Of a stretch of 64,000 nt of DNA, positions 51,489 to 60,587 are shown piece by piece. Where the stretch lies: positions 1,682,001 to 1,746,000 of the forward strand of contig NZ_JAUSZN010000001.1 of assembly GCF_030817595.1 (NCBI RefSeq), read 5' to 3'. The position numbers and the translations under genes were made by a program. A model generated the notes under the pieces. The model saw nothing but the letters and a program-made list of their open reading frames with translations. It was not told the DNA's origin and did no database searches. Within the stretch, counting starts at the first letter, position 1; each line of letters opens with the position of its first letter. This DNA is from Neobacillus niacini. GTDB taxonomy: Bacteria > Bacillota > Bacilli > Bacillales > Cytobacillaceae.

Positions 51489-52697
51489 TTATTTTACTCC
51501 AAGTGGAACAACTCTTTGTCCAATTGCTGCGATTAATTCTTTTGGCATTGGGAAGCTTAGTGCTGCCGGGTCTTTCATTACGGCTGGCACCGTTTGGGCA
51601 AGATTTTCTTCCGAGATATTGTATTGTTTGAAATCCGCAGGAAGGCCAACCTTATGCTGAAGCAAACGTATCTTTTCCACGACCTTGGCTAAAGCCGCCT
51701 CAGCAGTTTCACCTTTCACCTCAACGTCTAATGCTGCAGCAAGTTCCCTTACTTTTGGCAGGTATAATGCAGGAACCATTTCCATTACAACCGGCAGGAA
51801 GACTGCATTGGCTAAGCCATGTGGAATACGGAACAAAGCACCGTAGGCGTGCGCCAGGTTGTGTACCGGAATCGCATTTAAGGCAAAGCTAAAGGCGGTT
51901 ATCCCCATTAGGCTTGCTTGTAATAAATCCATTCGAGCGGCTACATTTGTGCCTTCGGCCACCGCAACTGGGAGATTTTTTTCAATTAACCGAATCGCAT
52001 GCAGGGCATAAGCGTCTGTAAGGGCTGTTGCAGTTGGTGAAGCAAGGGCTTCAATGGCATGTGTTAAGGCGTCAAAGCCAGTAAAGGCCGTAATGTATGG
52101 CGGAAGTCCAACTGTTAAATCAGGGTCAAGGACAGCCATATCGGCATTAATAAATGGGTTAATAATATTAGTCTTCATTTGAATATCTTCATTAAAAATA
52201 ACCGCAATCGGTGAAACCTCTGACCCTGTACCAGCCGTTGTTGGTATCGCAATATGCGGAATCGGAATAAAGTTCGCCTTTGGGAATTGTTCATACAATA
52301 GACCGCCTGGAATCGCATCTTTTATATCAGATAATCCTTTATGAAGTGCATATTTCACTCCTTTAACGGTATCCAATACACTGCCGCCGCCAACTGCCAA
52401 GAGGGCGTCTCCGCCTACTTCCTTTACATAACGGACAGCCTCATTGATACAGCGGCTTTCTGCATCCTGTGAAATATCTAGAAATTGACCAACCAACTGC
52501 GGACCACTACCATGACCAGTTAATTGAAATATTTCTGCTATCTTTTGGACAACACCGGCCGCTTCCAGCCCTCTGTCACTTAAAAGAACCACTCTTTTGA
52601 CACCTAGTCCTGCAAACAAACTTGGTACCATAGCCCTCGAATTTGAACCGCTGTATATACCAGTGCGAAGCATAAACTGTGATAAGGAAGTTTTCAT
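51489..52697 (-). CDS. Iron-containing alcohol dehydrogenase
   Basis: A 402-residue group III (Fe-dependent) alcohol dehydrogenase interconverting an alcohol and aldehyde with NAD(P). The cofactor site is in LLAVGGGSVLDTVKG; the metal ligands are expected in TTAGTGSEVSPIAVI, GFDALTHAIEAL, and the HNLAHAYGALFRIPHG segment. Start ATG 52697 follows AAGAGGTGAAG; the frame upstream overlaps the aldehyde dehydrogenase gene and is not used. It is the last gene of the operon with aldehyde dehydrogenase and R2lox, so it probably works in series with them. Confidence 0.9.
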   Translation of the reverse strand: MKTSLSQFMLRTGIYSGSNSRAMVPSLFAGLGVKRVVLLSDRGLEAAGVVQKIAEIFQLTGHGSGPQLVGQFLDISQDAESRCINEAVRYVKEVGGDALLAVGGGSVLDTVKGVKYALHKGLSDIKDAIPGGLLYEQFPKANFIPIPHIAIPTTAGTGSEVSPIAVIFNEDIQMKTNIINPFINADMAVLDPDLTVGLPPYITAFTGFDALTHAIEALASPTATALTDAYALHAIRLIEKNLPVAVAEGTNVAARMDLLQASLMGITAFSFALNAIPVHNLAHAYGALFRIPHGLANAVFLPVVMEMVPALYLPKVRELAAALDVEVKGETAEAALAKVVEKIRLLQHKVGLPADFKQYNISEENLAQTVPAVMKDPAALSFPMPKELIAAIGQRVVPLGVK

Positions 52698-52716
52698 GAT
52701 CTTCTTCACCTCTTCA

Positions 52717-54240
52717 TTAGTTTTGACCAAACAGAATACCATACCAGTTGCGTCTTTCAAGCTCTGGAGACATAGACGTGTGCACATGCTTTGTTTGTGT
52801 ATAGGCGTCTAGCGATTGCTGCCCCATTTCTCTGCCAATTCCACTTTGTTTATAACCGCCAAATGGCGCATCGCTTCTAAGCATATGCCAGTCATTGATC
52901 CAAACGATTCCAGCTTGCAGTTTTCTTGCCACCTCATACGCTTTATTGACATCTCGTGTCCAGACACCTGCAGCCAGTCCATAGATCGTATCGTTAGCCA
53001 TCTTAATGGCTTCGTCTAATTCAGAATAGCGAATCACACATAAGACAGGTCCAAAAATTTCTTCCTGAGCAATTTTCATATCATTCGTTACATTGGTAAA
53101 GATCGTTGGTTCTACAAAGTATCCATCTTCACAGCCCGCTACCTTCACTTCCTTTCCACCGCAAACAAGGGTGGCTCCCTCTTGTTTACCAGCCTCAATA
53201 TAAGAAAGAATACTTTCTTTTTGTTTTTTAGAAATAACTGGTCCTACATCTGTCATTGGGTCAAGCGGATTTCCTAGCTTCAACTTGCTAGTTAAAGCGA
53301 CCAGACCGGCAACGACTTGATCGTACAAGGAATCTGGTACAAATAGGCGTGTTCCGCTCTCACAAAGCTGACCAGAATGTAAAAACACTCCAAACAAACT
53401 GCCTGGGAGGGCGATGCTAAGATCCGCATCTTCTAAAAGTATGTTCGGTGACTTCCCGCCTAGCTCTAATGTTGTATTTTTAATGGTTTCGGAAGCCAAT
53501 CCCATAATCCTTCTTCCGACTTCTGTTGAGCCGGTAAAGGCTACCTTGTCTACCTTCGGATGGCGAACGAGCTCTTCACCTATATCAGCCCCAGGGCCTG
53601 TTACTACATTAATAACTCCTGGCGGCACAACATTGGATATTAATTCAGCCAGTTTAAGTGTGGATAAAGGGGTATAGCTTGCCGGCTTAATTACCACTGT
53701 ATTACCCATTGCTAACGCAGGAGCAATTTTCCAGGTGGCAATGACCATCGGTAAATTCCAAGGTGTTATGGCCGCACACACGCCAATTGGTTCCCGCCAA
53801 ACAAAATTATGTGCTGGTCCTGGAAATGGCGGTACCGGCAATGTTTCCGAGAATGGGTATTCTAGGGTAAAGTTAGCAAGTGTTTGGAACAGGTCAACCA
53901 TTTGTAAAATATCACTGTTACCAATTCTACGTACTGTGCCGCCAGAACTAATCGCTTCTAAATAAGCCAACTCCTCTGCGTGCGCAGCAATCTGATAAGA
54001 AATCGCATAAAGTACTTTGGCGCGATCTTTTGGATTCATATTTTTCCAGTCGGTGTTATCAAACGCCTCTCTTGCAGCTTGGACTGCACGATCAACATCA
54101 GCTGCAGTACCTTTTGCCACTTTTGCAACAAGTTCACCAGTAGCCGGATTAAAGACATCAAAGGTTTCTTGATTGCTTGCAGGCTCCCACTTTCCATTAA
54201 TAAACAGCGGGAAACTTTGAACTTCGACTTTTACTGTCAT
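52717..54240 (-). CDS. Aldehyde dehydrogenase
   Basis: A 507-residue NAD(P)-dependent aldehyde dehydrogenase. It contains TPWNLPMVIATWKIAPALAM, FTGSTEVGRRIM, the catalytic Glu in LELGGKSPNI, catalytic Cys in HSGQLCESGTRLF, and PFGGYKQSGIGREMG. These place it with broad-range aliphatic or aromatic aldehyde dehydrogenases. It lies 27 bp after the R2lox gene and 19 bp before the alcohol dehydrogenase gene. Substrate not determinable. Confidence 0.92.
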   Translation of the reverse strand: MTVKVEVQSFPLFINGKWEPASNQETFDVFNPATGELVAKVAKGTAADVDRAVQAAREAFDNTDWKNMNPKDRAKVLYAISYQIAAHAEELAYLEAISSGGTVRRIGNSDILQMVDLFQTLANFTLEYPFSETLPVPPFPGPAHNFVWREPIGVCAAITPWNLPMVIATWKIAPALAMGNTVVIKPASYTPLSTLKLAELISNVVPPGVINVVTGPGADIGEELVRHPKVDKVAFTGSTEVGRRIMGLASETIKNTTLELGGKSPNILLEDADLSIALPGSLFGVFLHSGQLCESGTRLFVPDSLYDQVVAGLVALTSKLKLGNPLDPMTDVGPVISKKQKESILSYIEAGKQEGATLVCGGKEVKVAGCEDGYFVEPTIFTNVTNDMKIAQEEIFGPVLCVIRYSELDEAIKMANDTIYGLAAGVWTRDVNKAYEVARKLQAGIVWINDWHMLRSDAPFGGYKQSGIGREMGQQSLDAYTQTKHVHTSMSPELERRNWYGILFGQN

Positions 54241-54267
54241 TTCCGTTCCTCCTTTTTATAAAGGCCT

Positions 54268-55161
54268 CTATAATACACCTAATTCACTTTCTGAGAATCT
54301 ATAAATCTCTTCAATTTTTTTTCCTTTTGCACGTGCAAGGATTTCCATCCTAACTGACAGCTGTTTGAGTGTAAAATCCATCACCATTGCTGGATCACCG
54401 CCAAATGCGCTTACCTCCCTACCCGCTATTCCTTCCTCATTTAATCTAAGAGATAAAGGAGTAAGTTCAGTCATCTTCGCCGCAACAAAATCAAAGAGAT
54501 GAGGGTGTTCACAAATTAATCGTTGAAGCAGGAAGGTGCCATAGCCAATATGCCGGGATTCATCCTTTTTCAAATTCCCAATGCCCTCTAAAAGACCTGG
54601 CATGATATTAGCCGTTTCTAACGCTTGGTAAAAAGAATAATAACCTGTTTCTGCTAAGACACCTTCAACAAACATGTTATAAACAACGGAGGCTTCTGCA
54701 ATTGCTTCTGGAGATTGGTCTGTCACAAGACGTTCCATCGTATTTGGGAGGATTTCATAGAAGATCTTTTTATATGTTTCTGTATGGAAATGGGATAAGT
54801 CCCCTTTTTCGCCGATGGAATTCAGTATAAGCCGAAAAAACTCTGTATGCTTTACTTCTTCATATAAAAATGTTGTTAAGAACATCTCTTCCTCAAGACG
54901 TCCTTCTTTTGCAATCGCCATAATCAGCGGGAGTAAATCGAGTGTTACTGCTTCTTCCCCAGCTTGGAATTGTGAGATCAATCGAAGAATGTCTTCCTTC
55001 TGTTCATGATTTAGTGTTTTCCAATCTCTAGCATCCTGGCTAAAATCGATATCACTTGGATTCCAGGTTCCTAATCTTTTCGCCTTTTGATATAAACGAA
55101 ACGGGAATGAATCCTCCATTAATCCTCTTTTACTCGTCGTTAACATTTTTCTCTTTGCCAT
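54268..55161 (-). CDS. R2-like ligand-binding oxidase (R2lox)
   Basis: A 297-residue ferritin-like protein with a Mn/Fe site. All metal ligands of the R2lox family are visible: Glu69 (FQAGEEAV), Glu102 and His105 (YEEVKH), Glu166 (YNMFVEG), Glu201 and His204 (KDESRHIGYG). Val72 and Tyr161, the pair that forms the valine-tyrosine ether cross-link in Geobacillus kaustophilus R2lox, are both present. This separates it from true ribonucleotide reductase R2 subunits, and no reductase large subunit is nearby. R2lox proteins bind a fatty-acid-like ligand and activate oxygen; their natural reaction is unknown. The operon here (CoA ligase upstream; aldehyde and alcohol dehydrogenases downstream) hints at hydroxylation of a hydrophobic substrate. 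Confidence 0.9.
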   Translation of the reverse strand: MAKRKMLTTSKRGLMEDSFPFRLYQKAKRLGTWNPSDIDFSQDARDWKTLNHEQKEDILRLISQFQAGEEAVTLDLLPLIMAIAKEGRLEEEMFLTTFLYEEVKHTEFFRLILNSIGEKGDLSHFHTETYKKIFYEILPNTMERLVTDQSPEAIAEASVVYNMFVEGVLAETGYYSFYQALETANIMPGLLEGIGNLKKDESRHIGYGTFLLQRLICEHPHLFDFVAAKMTELTPLSLRLNEEGIAGREVSAFGGDPAMVMDFTLKQLSVRMEILARAKGKKIEEIYRFSESELGVL

Positions 55162-55175
55162 TTTAAACCTCCTAA

Positions 55176-56693
55176 TTACTTAATCTCTATTTCTACGACA
55201 CTTTTGCGCAAATGTGTTTTTAATATTTTTCCGACACCGTTCCTTGGCAAAGCCTCGAGAAAAACAATTCTTCGCGGTGTTTTGTTTTTTGCTAAATGCT
55301 CCTGACAATAAGTGATTAATTCCTCTTCAGAAGTAACAGCACCCGGTTTCACCACCACACATGCGACCATTTCTTCACCCATTTTTTCATCAGGAACGCC
55401 AACCACAGCGACCTCAGAAACTGTTTCATGAGTATTTAAAATTTCTTCAATATCTCGCGGATAGACATTAAATCCACCACGAATAATTAAATCCTTTTTA
55501 CGGTCAACAATATAGACATAACCTTCACCATCCATTCGTGCCATATCACCAGTATGTAACCAGGAGTCGATCAGGACCTTTCTTGATTCTTCAACATTTT
55601 GATAATAGCCAGGTGTCACGTTGTCACCGCGAACACAAAGCTCACCAACCTCACCACATTCGACCTCGTTACCATTGTCATCGACAATTTTCACTTCAAC
55701 TCCAGGAATCGGGATTCCTACAGAGCCAGGTTTAATTTCAATTCCATTTTTATGAGCTGTCACAATAGGAGCAGCCTCTGATAACCCATAGCCTTCAAAA
55801 ACCTTAGCACCAAACTTTTTTTCAAAAGCATGCAGCAAGGCCACAGGCAGTGGTGCTGAACCAGAACTTACCGATTCAAGGCTTGAGGTGTTATAGTCAT
55901 CAGCATGAGGATAAGAAACTAACGCATGAATCATCGCTGGCACCGCCGAAAAGTTCCTCACTTCATATTTCTGAATTGCTTTGAATACTTCTCCACTATC
56001 AAAATTTGAAAAAATAACAATGGAGCTTCCCATTAATAAACAAATATTTGAGATCGTCAGTCCATAGACATGTGCAAGCGGCAGAACACCAATCGTTGTT
56101 CCCCGTTCAAGTTCATTATGTTTGACTGAATTTTCGGCGTTACTTGTTAAATTTTTATGAGTTAAAAGAACTCCTTTTGGATTTCCTGTAGTACCAGATG
56201 TGTAGAGAATAACAGCAGTATCGTCCTCCTTCCTCTCATTACCTGAAACAAAAGAACCTTCACTCCATACATCATAAAAGTTTAACCCACGTTCACTTTT
56301 GGGCTGATCTACTACGATAACGATTGGTTTAGAAGCTAACCCTTCAAGCGCTTTCTCTACATTTCCTAGAATAGGTGAGGAGGTAATGACTGCTTTTGCC
56401 CCAGAATTTAATGCAATATAATGCAGTTCTTTTGGATGGAGAGTAAACATAACCGGTACGATAATAGCGCCTGCCCTCGTTATCCCCTGATAAGCAAAAA
56501 TAACTTCTGGACAGTTTGGCATACAAACGATAACTCTATCACCAACAGTAATACCCTTCTTCTTGAGCCCGCCTGCAAATTTGTCTGCAAATTTCTTACA
56601 TTCCAAATTGGTATATTGCTTTTTTTTAAAATGTAAAAAAGGATACTCCCCAAACTTACTGATGTTAGTTTCAAGCAAATCACTTAGCCTCAC
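55176..56693 (-). CDS. AMP-forming acyl-CoA ligase
   Basis: A 505-residue adenylate-forming enzyme that converts a carboxylic acid to its CoA thioester. Motifs: ILYTSGTTGNPKGVLLTHKN (A3, P-loop), EGYGLSEAAP (A5), SWLHTGDMARMDGEGYVYI (A7), DRKKDLIIRGGFNVYP (A8) and catalytic Lys in PRNGVGKILK (A10). It is closest to medium/long-chain or aromatic acid ligases; specificity cannot be read by eye. It starts with GTG 56693 behind AGAAGGAG. It is 14 bp upstream of R2lox. Confidence 0.92.
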   Translation of the reverse strand: MRLSDLLETNISKFGEYPFLHFKKKQYTNLECKKFADKFAGGLKKKGITVGDRVIVCMPNCPEVIFAYQGITRAGAIIVPVMFTLHPKELHYIALNSGAKAVITSSPILGNVEKALEGLASKPIVIVVDQPKSERGLNFYDVWSEGSFVSGNERKEDDTAVILYTSGTTGNPKGVLLTHKNLTSNAENSVKHNELERGTTIGVLPLAHVYGLTISNICLLMGSSIVIFSNFDSGEVFKAIQKYEVRNFSAVPAMIHALVSYPHADDYNTSSLESVSSGSAPLPVALLHAFEKKFGAKVFEGYGLSEAAPIVTAHKNGIEIKPGSVGIPIPGVEVKIVDDNGNEVECGEVGELCVRGDNVTPGYYQNVEESRKVLIDSWLHTGDMARMDGEGYVYIVDRKKDLIIRGGFNVYPRDIEEILNTHETVSEVAVVGVPDEKMGEEMVACVVVKPGAVTSEEELITYCQEHLAKNKTPRRIVFLEALPRNGVGKILKTHLRKSVVEIEIK

Positions 56694-56749
56694 AACACCA
56701 ACTCCTTCTAAAGGAACTTTTTAAAAGATGATTTTCCAATTACACACGT

Positions 56750-56781
56750 CCCCTCTTGTGTTCTACTAAACACAAGAGGGG
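56750..56781. promoter_or_regulatory. Strong intergenic hairpin after the Liv-type binding-protein gene
   Basis: CCCCTCTTGTGTT pairs perfectly with AACACAAGAGGGG around a 6-nt loop. The lack of a T-tract suggests a message-stabilising or attenuating hairpin that raises binding-protein output over downstream genes. Confidence 0.75.
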
Positions 56782-56819
56782 CATTATAAAGATATGCCCT
56801 GCTCTATAAACTAGCGCTA

Positions 56820-58028
56820 TTAATCTACTTTGATTGGAACTATTTTTCCATCTTCAACTGCTGCGACGGATAAATCAAATTCAAATCCGCCATCTTCACC
56901 AATTTTGTCAACAGCATAGATTTTTTTATCGTCTGCTAAATTGTATAATCCAGCCTGCATATTAGCACGGATTTTCTCAACATCATCCACCGAACCAGCA
57001 GCTTTCATTGCTTCAACAAATACATGCATGCCAATATAGTTTAGTCCTGCTTCAGATCCTGGAGTTTCATTGTATTTTTCCTGGTATCGCTTCACAAAAT
57101 CAGGTATGGCTGCCTCTTGGGAATCAACAAGCGGCATAACACCAATCGAGCCATTTAATAAGTCATAAGATCCTGTTACAGCCTTCATTTCATCAAATTT
57201 TGCCTGATCCATCACGATAAAGCCGCCTTTGAAGCCAAGCTCACGAGCTTGTTTTGCTACTTTCGCAGTCGGCTCAGAGGCACCACCGATAAACAATACA
57301 TCTGGCTTCTCTTTGAGTGCGTTTGTTAAAATCGTGAAGAAATCTGTTTCTTTGCTAAAATCAATCGCAGAGTCATATACAACTTTACCGCCTTCTTTTT
57401 CCCAGTAAGTCTTTAAGTTGGCAGCCCAGTCCTTACCGTACTGAGAGGCGGTTGGCAGGAATGCCACATTCTTACCGAAGTTCTCCATTGCATACTCAGT
57501 GAATGGCTGTAAATACCCGTCATATCGCGGCGGGATTCGAACCGTTAATTTATTTCCAACTTCGGTAATTTGTGGTTCACTTGAATAGGCGCCAATGATA
57601 AATTTATCCAGCTGATTAAATACCTGTAACGCGAAAATTCCGCCGCTATGCGGTGTAAAAATAATCGGCGGTTTATTTTCTTGAACCAATCTCTTGGCAT
57701 TAGCTCCGGCTTCATTTGGCAGGTATTTATCGTCTAAGGAAACGATATTTAATTTGTACTTCTTTCCGTTCACTTCAAAGCCGCCAGCAGCATTTACTTC
57801 ATCCGCTGCCATTTTCACACCATTTAATGTTCGCTCACCATAGAAGGCAGCCGGGCCGCTTAATGGACCTGTATATCCGATATTAACGGTACCTACTTCC
57901 TCTGATTTATTGTCGTCCCCCTTTTGATCATTATCTCCGGATGTATTGGTTGAACTATTGCAGGCTGCTAGGCTGAAAATTAATACGAACACCATACTGA
58001 ACATAAAACACCACTTCATTTTTCTCAT
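56820..58028 (-). CDS. Liv-type ABC transporter substrate-binding lipoprotein
   Basis: A 402-residue periplasmic-binding-fold protein of the branched-chain amino acid family (Peripla_BP_6). The signal peptide ends in lipobox SLAACNS (Cys about 23). Core: VNIGYTGPLSGPAAFYGE, KMAADEVNAAGGFEVNGKKY, then PPRYDGYLQPFTEYAMENFG and DVLFIGGASEPTAKVAKQAR. Many proteins of this family bind aromatic or fatty acids rather than amino acids; the operon context favours such a carboxylate. Start ATG 58028 follows AAGGGGGA; an upstream start would bury the signal peptide. Confidence 0.92.
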   Translation of the reverse strand: MRKMKWCFMFSMVFVLIFSLAACNSSTNTSGDNDQKGDDNKSEEVGTVNIGYTGPLSGPAAFYGERTLNGVKMAADEVNAAGGFEVNGKKYKLNIVSLDDKYLPNEAGANAKRLVQENKPPIIFTPHSGGIFALQVFNQLDKFIIGAYSSEPQITEVGNKLTVRIPPRYDGYLQPFTEYAMENFGKNVAFLPTASQYGKDWAANLKTYWEKEGGKVVYDSAIDFSKETDFFTILTNALKEKPDVLFIGGASEPTAKVAKQARELGFKGGFIVMDQAKFDEMKAVTGSYDLLNGSIGVMPLVDSQEAAIPDFVKRYQEKYNETPGSEAGLNYIGMHVFVEAMKAAGSVDDVEKIRANMQAGLYNLADDKKIYAVDKIGEDGGFEFDLSVAAVEDGKIVPIKVD

Positions 58029-58114
58029 GGTTTTCCCCCTTGTATTTTCATATAAATTACAGTCGCGGTACCTGGTGAAAGTGACCATCACCCCCTTAGA
58101 TGACAAACAAATTT

Positions 58115-58822
58115 TTAAGCTCCTATGTACGCCTTCCTGACCTCATCATTCGCAAATAATTCTTGTGATGTGCCTTGAAGGACAATGGAGCCACTTTCAA
58201 AAACATAGCCTTTATCTGCAATTTTTAAAGCAGCGTTGGCATTTTGCTCTGCCAAGAGGATCGTGGTCCCCTCACGATTGATTTGCTGAATAACCTCAAA
58301 CATTTGCTCCACAATCAATGGAGCAAGACCAACCGATGGTTCATCGAGAAGCATCAATTTCGGTTTCGACATTAACGCTCTGCCTATGGCAAGCATTTGC
58401 TGCTGCCCGCCACTTAATGAACCGGCAGCGTCGTCTTTTTTATCATGGAGGATTGGGAAAAGTTCATAGACGTGCTGTAAAGACTTTTTAATTTCATCCT
58501 TCTTCCTTCTGTGAACAAAAGCACCCATTCTTAAGTTTTCCTGGACAGACATCGCAGGAAAAAGCTTTCTTCCTTCTGGACATTGACCAATCCCTAATTG
58601 AACAATTTTGTCCGCGGACACCTTGTTTAATGACTTTCCTTCAAAAAGAATTTCTCCTTCTGCTGGCTTGTTTAGCCCGCTGATCGCACGAAAGGTAGTG
58701 CTTTTGCCGGCACCATTTGAACCTAACAGGACGACGATTTCTCCCTCTTTCACTTCGATGTTTAAACCGTGCACCGCGGCAAAACTGCCATATTTGACCG
58801 AGATGTTTTTCAAACTAAGCAA
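58115..58822 (-). CDS. livF: Liv-type ABC transporter ATPase (LivF class)
   Basis: A 235-residue ATPase with Walker A GSNGAGKST, signature LSGGQQQMLAIGRALMSKP, Walker B LMLLDEPSVGLAP and the LivF-typical QCPEGRKLFPAMSVQENL. Start: TTG 58822 behind GGGAGG; a GTG nine bases upstream overlaps that site. It overlaps livG by 8 bp. Confidence 0.92.
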   Translation of the reverse strand: MLSLKNISVKYGSFAAVHGLNIEVKEGEIVVLLGSNGAGKSTTFRAISGLNKPAEGEILFEGKSLNKVSADKIVQLGIGQCPEGRKLFPAMSVQENLRMGAFVHRRKKDEIKKSLQHVYELFPILHDKKDDAAGSLSGGQQQMLAIGRALMSKPKLMLLDEPSVGLAPLIVEQMFEVIQQINREGTTILLAEQNANAALKIADKGYVFESGSIVLQGTSQELFANDEVRKAYIGA

Positions 58823-59582
58823 TTGCCCCACCTCCCAAATAAGCCTTTATGACAGCCTGATTATTCTGGATGTCTTCAGGTTTGCCCTCTGCAATCTTTT
58901 CTCCATAATTCAATACCATAATTTTGTCAGCTAGCTTCATAATCATTTGCATTTTGTGTTCAATCAGACAAACGGTAATTCCCTTAAGCGCCATTTTTTT
59001 CATTAACACCGCTAACCCCTCGGTCTCATCGGGATTAACTCCTGCCGCAGGTTCATCAAGAAAGACGATTTCAGGGTTAGTGGCCAGTGCTAATGCAAAC
59101 GCTGTTCGTTTTTTCTCCTCCTGTGTTAAACCTGCAACGGGTTTATATGCTACTTTTTGTAATTCAACAAACTCAATTACCTCCATAGCTTTTTCACGGC
59201 AAAGGGCTTCTTCTGTTTTAAGTCGCTTCGTCCGGAAGATCGCATCAAATAAATTGGAATTTGTTCGTAACCTATGACCGACAATAATATTATCCAATAC
59301 GCTAGATTGCTCGAATAGATTCGTCGTTTGGAAGGTCCGTGCAACCCCTAACTGTGCTATTTTATTAGAAGGTAATTTAGTAACATCGTGTCCTTTGAAG
59401 ATAACCTGCCCCGAACTTGGAGGATGAAAGCCGCTGATTAAGTTGAAAAAAGTCGACTTACCAGCACCATTGGGACCAATGATGGCGTTAATTTTTCCTT
59501 GCTCTATCGTAAAGTCAACATTGTTAACAGCCACTAATCCACCAAATTTTTTTGTTAACTTCTTCGTTTCCAAGAAAATCAT
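58815..59582 (-). CDS. livG: Liv-type ABC transporter ATPase (LivG class)
   Basis: A 255-residue ATPase: Walker A GPNGAGKST, Walker B IVFLDEPAAGVNPDE, ARTFQTTNLF and a C-terminal extension ending AVIKAYLGGG that typifies LivG. The signature loop is degenerate, reading LTQEEKKRTAFALALATNP instead of LSGGQ; this is notable because the partner LivF has a canonical one, so one composite ATP site may be weak. Follows livM by 3 bp. Confidence 0.92.
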   Translation of the reverse strand: MIFLETKKLTKKFGGLVAVNNVDFTIEQGKINAIIGPNGAGKSTFFNLISGFHPPSSGQVIFKGHDVTKLPSNKIAQLGVARTFQTTNLFEQSSVLDNIIVGHRLRTNSNLFDAIFRTKRLKTEEALCREKAMEVIEFVELQKVAYKPVAGLTQEEKKRTAFALALATNPEIVFLDEPAAGVNPDETEGLAVLMKKMALKGITVCLIEHKMQMIMKLADKIMVLNYGEKIAEGKPEDIQNNQAVIKAYLGGGAIA

Positions 59583-59585
59583 CCC

Positions 59586-60587
59586 TTACCCCTCCTTTAC
59601 TTGTTCTTCAGGCAGTTTCTTAGCACGAATGATTGGTTGATGAAAAGAGGCCTTTCGTTTTTGAGTCCAGCTTACGACTGCTCCGACAATTCCGCGCGGA
59701 TAGAATATAATTAACAGAGTTAACACGGGTCCGAAAACGAGCATCCGATAATCCTGTAAAAATTGAAGCCGCTGTGATAGGACAACAATTAAGATCGTAC
59801 CAACAATGGGACCACTTAAGGTTCCAATTCCTCCAACTAGTAAATAGGTTAGAAAATCAAACACAATCGCGATTGAACCAATATCTGGTCCAATAAAACG
59901 GACAAAAGAGGCATACAGTGCTCCAGATAACCCCGCAATTACTGTTGATATCACGAATACCGTTAGTTTATTTTTCATGGTCGAAATCCCGATAGTTTGC
60001 GCCAAATCTTCACTATTACGAATTGCGATATAGGTTCTGCCTGAAAGTGAATGAACGATTCGATACATGATGAGGACGACTAGGAGTAGGAAGAATAGAA
60101 CTAAGTAGTAGTGGCTTTGTAAGGTTTCAAAAGAAAGTGGTCCGATGTTTGCCGGTGCAGGAATTCCAATCAGCCCCCGAACACCTTCGGTTAAGCTGTC
60201 CCATTTATCAATGACAAGATAGATAATATAGCCAACACAGAGCGTATAAATCGCAAAAAAGTGCTCCTTTGTCCTAAGCGAGATGAGGCCGACAAAGAAA
60301 CCAATGACCCCCGTAATAACTAGGGATAGAAAAAGTGCTGGCCAGAAATTCATTTCTGCTTTGACGGTTAATAAACCAAGTGAGTAGGCTCCTATTGCAA
60401 AGAACCCTGCATGTGCCAAGGAAAGATAGCCAGTATAACCCGCAAGCAGATTAAGGCCGTAAACACCAATCATCCAAATAAAGGAAAGTGTCATCACGTG
60501 GATGAAATAATCATTCTGACTGATTATTGGAAAGATAATGGCTAATAAAATAAGGACAAGGATAGCAATTCTTTGAACTTTTGCCAT
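59586..60587 (-). CDS. livM: Liv-type ABC transporter permease (LivM class)
   Basis: A 333-residue permease with about ten hydrophobic segments, LNLLAGYTGYLSLAHAGFFAIGAY (split here as LLAGYTGYLSLAHAGFFAIG) as the LivM signature, and the EAA-like AIRNSEDLAQTIGISTMKNK. The ATG overlaps the livH stop by one base (TAATG), so the two permeases are co-translated. Confidence 0.92.
   Translation of the reverse strand: MAKVQRIAILVLILLAIIFPIISQNDYFIHVMTLSFIWMIGVYGLNLLAGYTGYLSLAHAGFFAIGAYSLGLLTVKAEMNFWPALFLSLVITGVIGFFVGLISLRTKEHFFAIYTLCVGYIIYLVIDKWDSLTEGVRGLIGIPAPANIGPLSFETLQSHYYLVLFFLLLVVLIMYRIVHSLSGRTYIAIRNSEDLAQTIGISTMKNKLTVFVISTVIAGLSGALYASFVRFIGPDIGSIAIVFDFLTYLLVGGIGTLSGPIVGTILIVVLSQRLQFLQDYRMLVFGPVLTLLIIFYPRGIVGAVVSWTQKRKASFHQPIIRAKKLPEEQVKEG

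Noticed and set aside
54268..55161. Ribonucleotide reductase small subunit
   Set aside because: The Val72/Tyr161 pair and ligand pattern match R2lox, and no large-subunit gene is nearby.
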